Positions 1 through 5,501 of a stretch of DNA of 26,385 nucleotides are shown piece after piece (position 1 is the stretch's first letter; each line of letters starts with the position of its first letter). The notes below the pieces were generated by a model. The model saw nothing but the letters and a program-made list of their open reading frames with translations, searched no databases and was not told where the DNA came from. A program made the position numbers and the translations under genes. Origin of the DNA: a virus; the IMG/VR virus record IMGVR_UViG_3300022845_000018, positions 1 to 26,385 of that record. One strand, 5' to 3'.

Positions 1-35
1 ACCACAGGGCCAAATGTTTGTTGGTATCCAGTCAT
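1..35 (-). CDS. 5' end of a further leftward gene, cut by the window edge
   Basis: An ATG at 35-33 overlaps the TGA of the 64-aa gene (34-32) in the ATGA arrangement that recurs in this arm. A GGAGATTAGAG-like ribosome binding site lies just upstream. Only eleven codons (MTGYQQTFGPV) are inside the window, so no function can be given. The overlap and the continuing leftward gene order make it likely that this is a real start. Confidence 0.5.
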   Translation of the reverse strand, partial: MTGYQQTFGPV

Positions 36-226
36 GTCTCTAATCTCCATTCCATGTTTCTGTTTCTGATCTCCTCCAGCAGTTCATCTGCCTTCGGGTT
101 GTCGTGGCGCAGGCAGGTCTTGTAGCAATTCAAAATGTATTCATCCCCCAGATCCTTGATCCAGACGGGCCCATCGTGGCTGAACCATTGCCCGCGGCCA
201 ACACGCTCTTGCGGGTCATCAGACAT
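32..226 (-). CDS. small phage protein, 64 aa, unknown function
   Basis: The protein runs from MSDDPQERVG to MEWRLET. I chose the ATG at 226 because it overlaps the end of the upstream DUF3310 gene by 8 nt (ATGTCTGA), a typical translational coupling. The longer upstream reading frame would lie wholly inside the DUF3310 gene. The central stretch WIKDLGDEYILNCYKTCLRH, followed by a charged ELLEEIRNRN helix, resembles short accessory phage proteins with a conserved 'M.d.yI.N....l' region. That resemblance is from memory and no function is known. It is followed directly by another ATGA-coupled gene at the left edge. Confidence 0.72.
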   Translation of the reverse strand: MSDDPQERVGRGQWFSHDGPVWIKDLGDEYILNCYKTCLRHDNPKADELLEEIRNRNMEWRLET

Positions 227-653
227 CTGCCATCTCCACAAGGCGTTGCAGGTGGTGGATAGCTTTCTTGATGTCATCGAGGCCACCCTTCTGCCGCTCA
301 CGTGCAAGGTACGCAATCGCCACGCCCTTGTGGTACCCACGGTACTCGTCTGGTGTGAGCCACGCTTCCATGGCCTGCCACGGCTGGATACCCATGTCCT
401 TATAGTGGTTGCCGCCAACCTGTGTGGCCAGTGTAGATGTAGTCATAGCTTTCTCCTCTGCTTCTCTAATAAATACTTCTCGTGGTGTGCCGACCCTGTC
501 GAGCAGGCTCTGCGCAAACTGTTCAGTCACACCACAAACATCGGCGGCCTCTGCCGCTGTCGATAAGTTGTTGTGTACAAGGTGGTACCATACGCGGTCC
601 TCGTCACTCTCACCCCATGGGGCAGGTGCGAGGGTCACTGGCCTCTTACTCAT
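219..653 (-). CDS. DUF3310 (SaV-like) protein with an N-terminal HTH-like extension, 144 aa
   Basis: Residues ~78-143 carry the signature of DUF3310, a small domain widespread in phages: GGNHYKDMGIQPW at 79-91, then a helix rich in AYLARE and KGGLDDIKKAIHHLQRL. The family is sometimes annotated as a nucleotide-kinase-like protein, but its biochemical role is not settled. Residues ~20-60 (LSTAAEAADVCGVTEQFAQS and following) look like a helix-turn-helix or small helical bundle. The start at 653 follows AGGAGAG. A second in-frame ATG at 446-444 (M70) has its own strong site, AGAGGAGAAAGCT, and would give a 75-aa DUF3310-only protein, close to the usual family size. The gene may therefore make two products. 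Confidence 0.85.
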   Translation of the reverse strand: MSKRPVTLAPAPWGESDEDRVWYHLVHNNLSTAAEAADVCGVTEQFAQSLLDRVGTPREVFIREAEEKAMTTSTLATQVGGNHYKDMGIQPWQAMEAWLTPDEYRGYHKGVAIAYLARERQKGGLDDIKKAIHHLQRLVEMADV

Positions 654-666
654 ATTACTCTCCTGT

Positions 667-695
667 ATTGTAGTTTAGTTTGTATACTATGTCAA
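667..695 (-). promoter_or_regulatory. candidate sigma70-type promoter in front of the DUF3310 gene
   Basis: On the minus strand TTGACA (695-690) and TACAAT (672-667) are separated by exactly 17 nt, and the spacer contains GTATAC. The -35 box overlaps the stop codon of the upstream gene. Against it, the expected start point near 660 would fall inside the AGGAG ribosome binding site, leaving only part of it on the transcript. I therefore rate it as a candidate only. Confidence 0.35.
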
Positions 696-949
696 GTTGA
701 AAGTCGCCGTCGCGTCGCGGCAGCGATAAGTCTGTTGAGCTGGTCTTCTGTACTCAACATCAGGTCGTCGGCGTACACCAAGGGTGGCTTGGCCCCGCCG
801 TCCGCGTCCTCCATCTCCGCCCAGCACTCCTCGCACAGCCAGTACCCGGTGCGCTCGCCCCACGCCACATCCTGAGTGGGGTGTCCGGCCATCTCAGGTG
901 CGTTCTCGTAGCACCAGTCGCACCTCGCCCATATCTCAGGCAGCTTCAT
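692..949 (-). CDS. small zinc-ribbon-like protein, 85 aa
   Basis: Two CxxC pairs are visible, C10-x-x-C13 (RCDWCYE) and C39-x-x-C42 (LCEECWAE), about 26 residues apart. This is a typical spacing for a treble-clef or zinc-ribbon site. The C-terminal part (VYADDLMLSTEDQLNRLIAA) is probably helical. The ATG at 949 has a strong GAGGAGGA site that lies inside the end of the upstream gene, with which it overlaps by 14 nt. Metal binding is inferred from the cysteine pattern only. The target, whether nucleic acid or protein, is unknown. Confidence 0.72.
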   Translation of the reverse strand: MKLPEIWARCDWCYENAPEMAGHPTQDVAWGERTGYWLCEECWAEMEDADGGAKPPLVYADDLMLSTEDQLNRLIAAATRRRLST

Positions 950-1544
950 CTAAGTCCTCCTCATCCATGTCTAATTCATTAGCCTCGATGGTGTCCCACA
1001 CCGCCTCGTCACTGACGAGGTGGTCGTACTCAGCCTCCAGCTTGCGGTAGAGGTCTTGCATGTAGGATCGCCACTGCTCGATCACGTCCTTCTCGAAGTC
1101 ATCAGCCTCGTCCTCCAGCTGCCTGTCCCATGTATCCACGATCTGTTCGTGAAACTCCGTCGGACATTCGACCAGTCGGTAGAACGTGTCGTGGTCAGTG
1201 CTGAAGCTGGTGGAGTTCGCGTGACAGTACATCCCACGGCTCGTGACGTAGACGTAACCGTCTGACGCCAGCAGCTTGCGGATCATGGGGTACTGATCCT
1301 TGTGGTGATGGTCGAGGTAGGTCCGCAGGTTGTCGAATGATCCCTCGAAACAGGCCCCGTCGCCCTGCGACGAGAACCCGCTGAAGTACATACGGTCTAC
1401 CCAGATACCAACCTCTCGCATGTCCTCCTTGAAGTCTGCGTACACGCAGTCCCACCACTTGTCGTACTCGACGTTAGTGTATCGGTGTCTTTCGATCAGC
1501 CTTTCGCGCTGCTCTGACGTCACCATCTTCTCCGATCCAGACAT
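936..1544 (-). CDS. conserved phage protein with FSGFSSQGDGACFEG motif, 202 aa
   Basis: The segment from ~26 to 70 (YDKWWDCVYADFKE, then FSGFSSQGDGACFEGSF) matches a conserved motif I associate with a phage protein family often labelled antitoxin-like or hypothetical. It is seen in many lytic phage genomes. The rest is acidic and helical, with a long charged C-terminal region ending LDMDEEDLDEAA. The ATG at 1544 has a good GGGAGAAGCAC site. The gene overlaps the end of the upstream gene by 71 nt in a different frame, which is long for this genome. Recognition of the motif is from memory and the function is not established. Confidence 0.78.
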   Translation of the reverse strand: MSGSEKMVTSEQRERLIERHRYTNVEYDKWWDCVYADFKEDMREVGIWVDRMYFSGFSSQGDGACFEGSFDNLRTYLDHHHKDQYPMIRKLLASDGYVYVTSRGMYCHANSTSFSTDHDTFYRLVECPTEFHEQIVDTWDRQLEDEADDFEKDVIEQWRSYMQDLYRKLEAEYDHLVSDEAVWDTIEANELDMDEEDLDEAA

Positions 1545-1770
1545 GTGCTTCTCCCTTTGCTACGTCCGTAAGTACTGCTTTGAGGGACATGGACTCAGCC
1601 ATGAGTTCCTCGTTGGTTTGCTTAGTGCTGGTCAGTGTCAACTTGGCTGAGTGCAGCCGCCTCTCCACTTTCTCCAACCGCTTGAGTGTTGTAGTCAGCG
1701 TCCGTTGCTGGAAGCCAACCCAGAAAGTGGCGATCAGTATGGCCGCCATCAGTATGAGTGTGTCCATCAT
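1474..1770 (-). CDS. membrane-anchored coiled-coil protein, 98 aa
   Basis: An N-terminal hydrophobic segment (residues ~4-20, TLILMAAILIATFWVGF) is followed by a charged helix with heptad-like spacing (~21-65, LKRLEKVERRLHSAKLTL and on). This gives a single-pass membrane protein with a coiled-coil tail. The layout resembles i-spanins and other small phage membrane proteins, but no lysis genes lie next to it, so I do not assign that role. The ATG at 1770 overlaps the upstream stop (ATGA). A second ATG follows directly. The last 71 nt are shared with the next gene in another frame. Confidence 0.65.
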   Translation of the reverse strand: MMDTLILMAAILIATFWVGFQQRTLTTTLKRLEKVERRLHSAKLTLTSTKQTNEELMAESMSLKAVLTDVAKGEAHVWIGEDGDVRAARKADRKTPIH

Positions 1771-2000
1771 CGTAATTCCAGCCCTGTTAGGCGGGCATAG
1801 GCCCGCAGCGTGTCCATATCAGCGGCGATCCAGTCCCCCGTGTGGACGGCTGCGTTGCGCTCCTCGTAGGCTGTGGGGGACGGATCATGCAGATCAAGCG
1901 CCCCGTCGGGGTGGACCACCGTAATTACCCATGTGTAGCCTTCGGCTGTGACCAGCAGCCTCCCGACCGCTGGCTCAAGGTTTGTTGGTCTGTTGGTCAT
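1767..2000 (-). CDS. small phage protein of unknown function, 77 aa
   Basis: The sequence runs from MTNRPTNLEPAVGRLL to LRAYARLTGLELR. The first half looks like a beta-rich fold (GRLLVTAEGYTWVITVVHPDGALDL), followed by a helical end with WIAADMDTLRAYA. An AGAGGAGCAG site lies about 12 nt upstream of the ATG. The stop overlaps the next start by 4 nt. I recognise no family. Confidence 0.65.
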   Translation of the reverse strand: MTNRPTNLEPAVGRLLVTAEGYTWVITVVHPDGALDLHDPSPTAYEERNAAVHTGDWIAADMDTLRAYARLTGLELR

Positions 2001-2086
2001 TTGGTCAGTCTGCTCCTCTGTAGGGTGGACGACAGCCCCGCATGGAGTATATCAAAGGCTGACGCTGTAAGTCCGACCCGCATCAT
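1997..2086 (-). CDS. micro-ORF, 29 aa, coupled at both ends
   Basis: This short frame (MMRVGLTASAFDILHAGLSS and on) exactly bridges the gap between the metallopeptidase/VWA gene and the 77-aa gene. Its ATG at 2086 overlaps the upstream TGA as ATGA, and its own TGA (1999-1997) overlaps the next ATG in the same way. It could be a coupling peptide that keeps ribosomes moving through the operon. It has no recognisable domain, and chance cannot be excluded for 29 codons. Confidence 0.4.
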   Translation of the reverse strand: MMRVGLTASAFDILHAGLSSTLQRSRLTK

Positions 2087-3192
2087 TCCATCTCCACGAT
2101 CTCGCCGAACGGCGCGCTTGTTGCTCCGGTCGTCACCCACAGCACAGGGCAGTCAGGTGCGTCACCGAAGTCATGACAGTACAGGTCGGTGAGGAACACG
2201 ATACCAGCGGGGTCAATACCCTGCTCCTCGATGTGCTTGAACACAGGGCTGAACGCTGTACCACCACCGCCACGTGGGTTGAACTCGAAGTCACCGTCAC
2301 GCTCGATGGTGTCATAAGCACAGACCTCGTGGCTAAAGAAGATGAAGTGTATCTTGGACGGCTTGCCGTCCTCGAATACCTGCCGACACTCCGCTGCGTA
2401 CTGGTTCTTCTCGGCATCGCTGATCGAGCCAGACATATCCACGGCGAACACCAACTCACCTAGCACCTCGCCACTGGTTGAGGGCATGTACAGTCCTTGG
2501 CTCAGGAACCTGCGGTTGGGTCTGGCGAAGGTACGCTGGTCGTTCTTGGCCTTCTGCACGAACCGTTGCAGCACGTCGCGCCAGTCCACCTTGGGCTTGA
2601 GTACCTCGTCGACGAGTCGGGCCATGTTGGCGCTCAGTTTATCTATCATCTTGGCAGCCTGCGCCGCTTGGGCCACCTTGATCTTCCACTCGGCAGCCTC
2701 TTGAGCCTGCTCAGCTTGGCCACCCTCGCCGTCCTCAAGGTCGTTACCAGTACCGCCGATACCGTCGCTGTCACCGTCACCATCGGTGTCTGGCAACAGG
2801 CTGTAGATACCATCGCTCGTACCACCGCCGTTGGTGTAGATGGTCTGGTCGAGACAGCCACCCTCGATGAACTTGCCGATGCCCTCGTCCACCAGTAGCT
2901 GGTTGATGACGTAGTCGGCGGCCTTGTTCCACTTCTTGGGGTCACGGGCACCACGTCGGTAGTTGTGCTCCAGCATGGGATGCAGACACTCATGGGCCAC
3001 AAGGAACTTGAGTTCCTCGTCAGTCAGCGGCTCGATGAAGTCGGGGTTGTACAGCACACGCTTGCCATTGGTGGCTGCCGTAGGCACCTCGTCGCTCAGT
3101 GACATGGGCATGTTGAGTGCCACGCTGCCAATGAAGGGGTGCTCTAGGATCAGGCTGGTCTTGGCCTTGCTCAGTCGTTCCATCGGGTCCAT
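2083..3192 (-). CDS. DUF2201-type metallopeptidase plus von Willebrand factor A protein, 369 aa
   Basis: The N-terminal half (1-100) resembles the putative metallopeptidase domain of DUF2201: zinc-binding HECLH at 67-71 and AADYVIN at 91-97, which supplies a likely third ligand (D93). An acidic, glycine-rich linker (~134-160) has DTDGDGDSDG, reminiscent of a calcium-binding loop. The C-terminal half is a VWA-like domain with the MIDAS motif DMSGS (252-256), a downstream GGGGT (T312) and TD at 335-336. VWA proteins of this kind work with MoxR/CobS AAA+ ATPases. Such an ATPase (5488-6483) and a DUF3150 protein (4379-5242) lie in the same leftward arm, so a remodelling or chelatase-like complex is a reasonable inference. 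The start overlaps the upstream stop (TGATG). The first 97 codons are duplicated exactly at 3609-3919. Confidence 0.87.
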   Translation of the reverse strand: MDPMERLSKAKTSLILEHPFIGSVALNMPMSLSDEVPTAATNGKRVLYNPDFIEPLTDEELKFLVAHECLHPMLEHNYRRGARDPKKWNKAADYVINQLLVDEGIGKFIEGGCLDQTIYTNGGGTSDGIYSLLPDTDGDGDSDGIGGTGNDLEDGEGGQAEQAQEAAEWKIKVAQAAQAAKMIDKLSANMARLVDEVLKPKVDWRDVLQRFVQKAKNDQRTFARPNRRFLSQGLYMPSTSGEVLGELVFAVDMSGSISDAEKNQYAAECRQVFEDGKPSKIHFIFFSHEVCAYDTIERDGDFEFNPRGGGGTAFSPVFKHIEEQGIDPAGIVFLTDLYCHDFGDAPDCPVLWVTTGATSAPFGEIVEME

Positions 3193-3210
3193 CAGTTTTT
3201 CTCCAGTTCT
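2900..3210. repeat. 311-bp exact direct repeat, copy 1
   Basis: Reading base by base I found no difference between this segment and 3609-3919 (offset 709). It covers codons 1-97 of the metallopeptidase/VWA gene, its start codon and about the last 20 nt of the gene upstream. This copy is in the intact gene. Confidence 0.93.
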
Positions 3211-3338
3211 GCTTGCTCTTGGGCCGTGGCCTTACGGATCACGACAGCGTTCCACACAGCGGCGCTGTCCTGTGCTTCGGCGTCATTAGCTGCCTCAGAC
3301 CAGAACTCCTCGCCGTCTTCTTTCATCAGGTAAAACAT
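3192..3338 (-). CDS. small protein, 48 aa, upstream of the metallopeptidase/VWA gene
   Basis: The frame MFYLMKEDGEEFWSEAANDA to AELEKN is short but well placed. An AGGAAGGAAGTAA site lies upstream, and its TGA overlaps the VWA start (TGATG). The N-terminus (FYLMKEDGEEFW, then WNAVVIRKAT) looks like a small beta-hairpin domain and the end is helical. Its last residues ELEKN are shared with the 52-aa gene at 3901-4059 because the 311-bp duplication begins inside this C-terminus. Function is unknown. Confidence 0.62.
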   Translation of the reverse strand: MFYLMKEDGEEFWSEAANDAEAQDSAAVWNAVVIRKATAQEQAELEKN

Positions 3339-3341
3339 CAG

Positions 3342-3569
3342 TTACTTCCTTCCTTTGATACGTTCGGCAGCCATGTAGGACACGGCTACCTCGTTGGTTT
3401 CATCCACAATCTGGTTGAACCCATCTACAAAAGCTGCGATACGCGACAGCCCGAACTCGTCGGGCCTAGTCTTGAATATGTCGGCTATCTTGCCTGCTTC
3501 TGCGGCCATAAGGCAGAACTGGTCTGCTAGTACGAGCTCTGCCCCACGTTTTGCTAAGTTTACCGCCAC
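3342..3569 (-). CDS. small helical protein, 75 aa, GTG start
   Basis: I chose the GTG at 3569-3567, spaced correctly behind GGAGGACTGAA. The same arrangement (GGAGGATTGAA then GTG) starts the 107-aa gene at 4382. The protein (MAVNLAKRGAELVLADQF to SYMAAERIKGRK) is predicted almost all helical. Its start region overlaps the end of the chimeric metallopeptidase fragment by 10 nt. The reading frame extends further upstream, but only through the duplicated tail of the neighbouring gene. No family recognised. Confidence 0.62.
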   Translation of the reverse strand: MAVNLAKRGAELVLADQFCLMAAEAGKIADIFKTRPDEFGLSRIAAFVDGFNQIVDETNEVAVSYMAAERIKGRK

Positions 3570-3901
3570 TTCAGTCCTCCCATAAAGGCTGCCATCTTGG
3601 CAGCGATTTGGTTGATGACGTAGTCGGCGGCCTTGTTCCACTTCTTGGGGTCACGGGCACCACGTCGGTAGTTGTGCTCCAGCATGGGATGCAGACACTC
3701 ATGGGCCACAAGGAACTTGAGTTCCTCGTCAGTCAGCGGCTCGATGAAGTCGGGGTTGTACAGCACACGCTTGCCATTGGTGGCTGCCGTAGGCACCTCG
3801 TCGCTCAGTGACATGGGCATGTTGAGTGCCACGCTGCCAATGAAGGGGTGCTCTAGGATCAGGCTGGTCTTGGCCTTGCTCAGTCGTTCCATCGGGTCCA
3901 T
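3560..3901 (-). pseudogene. chimeric, truncated copy of the metallopeptidase/VWA gene, 113 aa
   Basis: Residues 1-97 are identical in DNA and protein to the N-terminus of the 369-aa protein, including HECLH (67-71) and D93. The frame then switches to IAAKMAAFMGGLKWR. That is a near copy of the C-terminus of the DUF3150 protein (IATKMAAFMGGLK at its end). The whole linker and VWA domain are missing. The open frame, the coupled start (TGATG at 3901) and the intact zinc motif leave open that a free metallopeptidase-domain protein is made. Its origin by segmental duplication joined to a neighbouring gene end is clear from the sequence. An assembly artefact should also be considered. Confidence 0.8.
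3567..3609. repeat. 43-bp imperfect direct repeat, copy 1
   Basis: This segment matches 4380-4422 with two mismatches (3574 and 3601; offset 813). It contains the last codons of the DUF3150 gene together with the ribosome binding site and GTG start of the gene that follows. It abuts the 311-bp repeat at 3609, so the two repeats meet at the chimera junction. Confidence 0.88.
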
Positions 3902-3919
3902 CAGTTTTTCTCCAGTTCT
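3609..3919. repeat. 311-bp exact direct repeat, copy 2
   Basis: This is identical to 2900-3210 as far as I can read. It begins at the chimera junction and ends inside the last codons of the 52-aa gene (shared ELEKN and TGATG). The absence of any mismatch over 311 bp means the duplication is recent, kept identical by recombination, or an assembly error. Confidence 0.93.
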
Positions 3920-4059
3920 TCAATTAGTCCACGCACTACGTCTATGGCCTCGTGTAAGTTGTCGATCTCGGTGACATTGCAGCCGTAGTGTGGCTGCTCG
4001 GCAGCGGACACTGCCCACCTCAGTCTGGCCTTGACATACTCCTTGTCAAAGGTGGTCAT
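3901..4059 (-). CDS. small protein, 52 aa
   Basis: The sequence MTTFDKEYVKARLRWAVSAA to RGLIEELEKN starts at an ATG that overlaps the upstream stop by one base (TGATG) and ends with the same overlap on the chimeric gene. It is predicted helical (VKARLRWAVSAAE; NLHEAIDVVRGLIEELEKN). Its C-terminal codons are the right end of the 311-bp duplication. Function is unknown. Confidence 0.62.
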   Translation of the reverse strand: MTTFDKEYVKARLRWAVSAAEQPHYGCNVTEIDNLHEAIDVVRGLIEELEKN

Positions 4060-4382
4060 CAGGCTCCCTCCCTCTTTTTGTGTCGTTCATACCTGACCCG
4101 TATGTCGTCGGGCCACAGGTCCAGTGGCACGTCGGTCAGTTTCTTACGGGCCACCTCCTCACCATCCAGCTGGACAGCGAAATCTGTGCCTTGCCAAGGG
4201 GCGACCATCCTGCCGCTCTCGTAGACACGAACAGCCAGCTTGCCCTTGATCTGGTTGGGGTGCACACCGACCACGTTGGCCAGCATGTACGCCCGCTTGA
4301 GTTTGCGCAGCAGTTCGACCTTCTCAAGTTCTAGTTCGATCAGTCGGTCCACCCGCTCGAACAGCTTGTCAGGTAGTGTCAC
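4059..4382 (-). CDS. phage protein of unknown function, 107 aa, GTG start
   Basis: The GTG start at 4382 overlaps the DUF3150 stop (GTGA) and has GGAGGATTGAA upstream. The N-terminal ~35 residues form a helical, leucine-rich segment (LFERVDRLIELELEKVELLRKLKRAYML). The rest appears beta-rich (GKLAVRVYESGRMVAPW, then TDFAVQLDGEEVARKKL) and ends with a basic helix. Its place directly after the DUF3150 gene suggests a partner role, but I recognise no domain. Confidence 0.72.
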   Translation of the reverse strand: MTLPDKLFERVDRLIELELEKVELLRKLKRAYMLANVVGVHPNQIKGKLAVRVYESGRMVAPWQGTDFAVQLDGEEVARKKLTDVPLDLWPDDIRVRYERHKKREGA

Positions 4383-5242
4383 TTCAATCCTCCCATAAAG
4401 GCTGCCATCTTGGTAGCGATTTCGTTGGCCTCGTCGATCTTGGTCTGTCGGAACGTGGTGTTCATCACAACGCTGTCCTTGCTCAGTCCGGCCAGCTTAC
4501 CCTCAACCTCTTGACGCATAGCCTCAAGGTTGGGATCGTCCATCACGTTGAGCCGTGGCAGCAGGTCACACAGGTCGGTGATGTTATCCAGTGTGCTCTC
4601 GTGGAACCGTGCCTTGGGGTCGTCCAGCTTGGCCAGACGGTCCGCCATGTGGACCACCCTGTCGTAGAGCCGCTGCCATACCTCTTGCATAGCACCAGTC
4701 GCAGCCTGCTTTACACGGGCCTCGACCTCGTCTTGGATACGGGACAGCTCAGCGTCAGCGATGTTCACTCTGAAGTCGTTGTTGGGTACTGGCATGACAC
4801 CAAGGTCCATCTTGAACTTGTCGCTGATCTCGCTGGCATCGGGGTAGTCCTCGACCTTGTACGCTGAGCCAAGGAAGTGCTGTGCATCCTGCACAAGCTG
4901 CGGATACTCTGGTACAAAGCGCCGTACCAGCATCTCGTACTCGCTACGTTCCTTGCGGAAGTCGGTCATAAAGGTGAGGTAGTTGGCAGTCGGCAGGATT
5001 TGGATACCCTTCACACCCCACGGCAGGGTGTTCTCGTAGAACTTGGTGCGGATCAGGCTGGCTTTCTTCTTGATGTCGTCCAGCAGGTCACACATTGGCA
5101 GCAGGCTCTTGTGAGAGCGGACAGAACCAGAGATGGCACCCTTGTTGCGGGTGGTCTCGGTGCTGATCTCCTTGTCCAGCTTGTTGGCAGACCACGTGGA
5201 GATGTTGAGCTGCACAAGCAGTGCTCGGTCAGATAGTTGCAT
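4379..5242 (-). CDS. DUF3150 family protein, 287 aa
   Basis: The features match my memory of DUF3150: an early LDKEIS segment (~22-28), KSLLPMCDLLDDI (~45-57), then RTKFYENTLPWGVKGIQILP and YLTFMTDFRKER, a middle LVQDAQHFLG...DYPDASEISDKF region and PVPNNDFRVNI. The C-terminal third is predicted coiled-coil. Members of this family typically occur beside MoxR/CobS-type AAA+ ATPases and VWA proteins in phages and bacteria, as here. Its biochemical role is not known, and an adaptor or substrate-binding role is my inference. The start has GAAGGACTGATATA upstream. The stop overlaps the next GTG start. Confidence 0.85.
   Translation of the reverse strand: MQLSDRALLVQLNISTWSANKLDKEISTETTRNKGAISGSVRSHKSLLPMCDLLDDIKKKASLIRTKFYENTLPWGVKGIQILPTANYLTFMTDFRKERSEYEMLVRRFVPEYPQLVQDAQHFLGSAYKVEDYPDASEISDKFKMDLGVMPVPNNDFRVNIADAELSRIQDEVEARVKQAATGAMQEVWQRLYDRVVHMADRLAKLDDPKARFHESTLDNITDLCDLLPRLNVMDDPNLEAMRQEVEGKLAGLSKDSVVMNTTFRQTKIDEANEIATKMAAFMGGLK
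4380..4422. repeat. 43-bp imperfect direct repeat, copy 2
   Basis: This is the counterpart of 3567-3609, here in its apparent original place: the end of the DUF3150 gene plus the GTG start of the 107-aa gene. Two mismatches separate the copies, so they are older or of different origin than the exact 311-bp pair. Confidence 0.88.
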
Positions 5243-5246
5243 TATA

Positions 5247-5501
5247 TCAGTCCTTCTTTAAGGTTGGTGCGGCTCCGGTCAGTCGGAGATACGCTTGATA
5301 GGCCAGCACTTTGCGTGCGTATCTGCTGGCGACGAACTGGTCCCACGTGGTGGGCTCAGTGGTGAAGCCTATATTCATTGCGGCTTCTTTGCGGTACTTG
5401 ACCCACTCCTCGGCGAGGCCGTCGAGTTCCGCGTCAGCGATCTGTCCACTGGTACGCAACCAGTGGACAAACGTCGGCCTCTTGGGCTCAAAAGAGGACA
5501 T
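5247..5501 (-). CDS. small protein between the AAA+ ATPase and DUF3150 genes, 84 aa
   Basis: I chose the ATG at 5501 (MSSFEPKRPTFVHWL), which overlaps the ATPase gene by 14 nt. A longer upstream frame would run through that gene. The protein is mostly helical (IADAELDGLAEEWVKYRKEA; WDQFVASRYARKVLAYQAYL) with no cysteine or catalytic motif. Its conserved place inside the ATPase/DUF3150 gene pair suggests a role with that machine. I do not recognise the family. Confidence 0.72.
   Translation of the reverse strand: MSSFEPKRPTFVHWLRTSGQIADAELDGLAEEWVKYRKEAAMNIGFTTEPTTWDQFVASRYARKVLAYQAYLRLTGAAPTLKKD

Noticed and set aside
1474-1770. 98-aa membrane/coiled-coil protein as an i-spanin
   Set aside because: The layout fits, but there is no holin, endolysin or o-spanin next to it.
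3005-3030. CTGACGAG word inside the metallopeptidase gene and its duplicate, as a further hammerhead
   Set aside because: It encodes LTDEE, has no stem I hairpin directly 5' and no GAAA partner in the right place.
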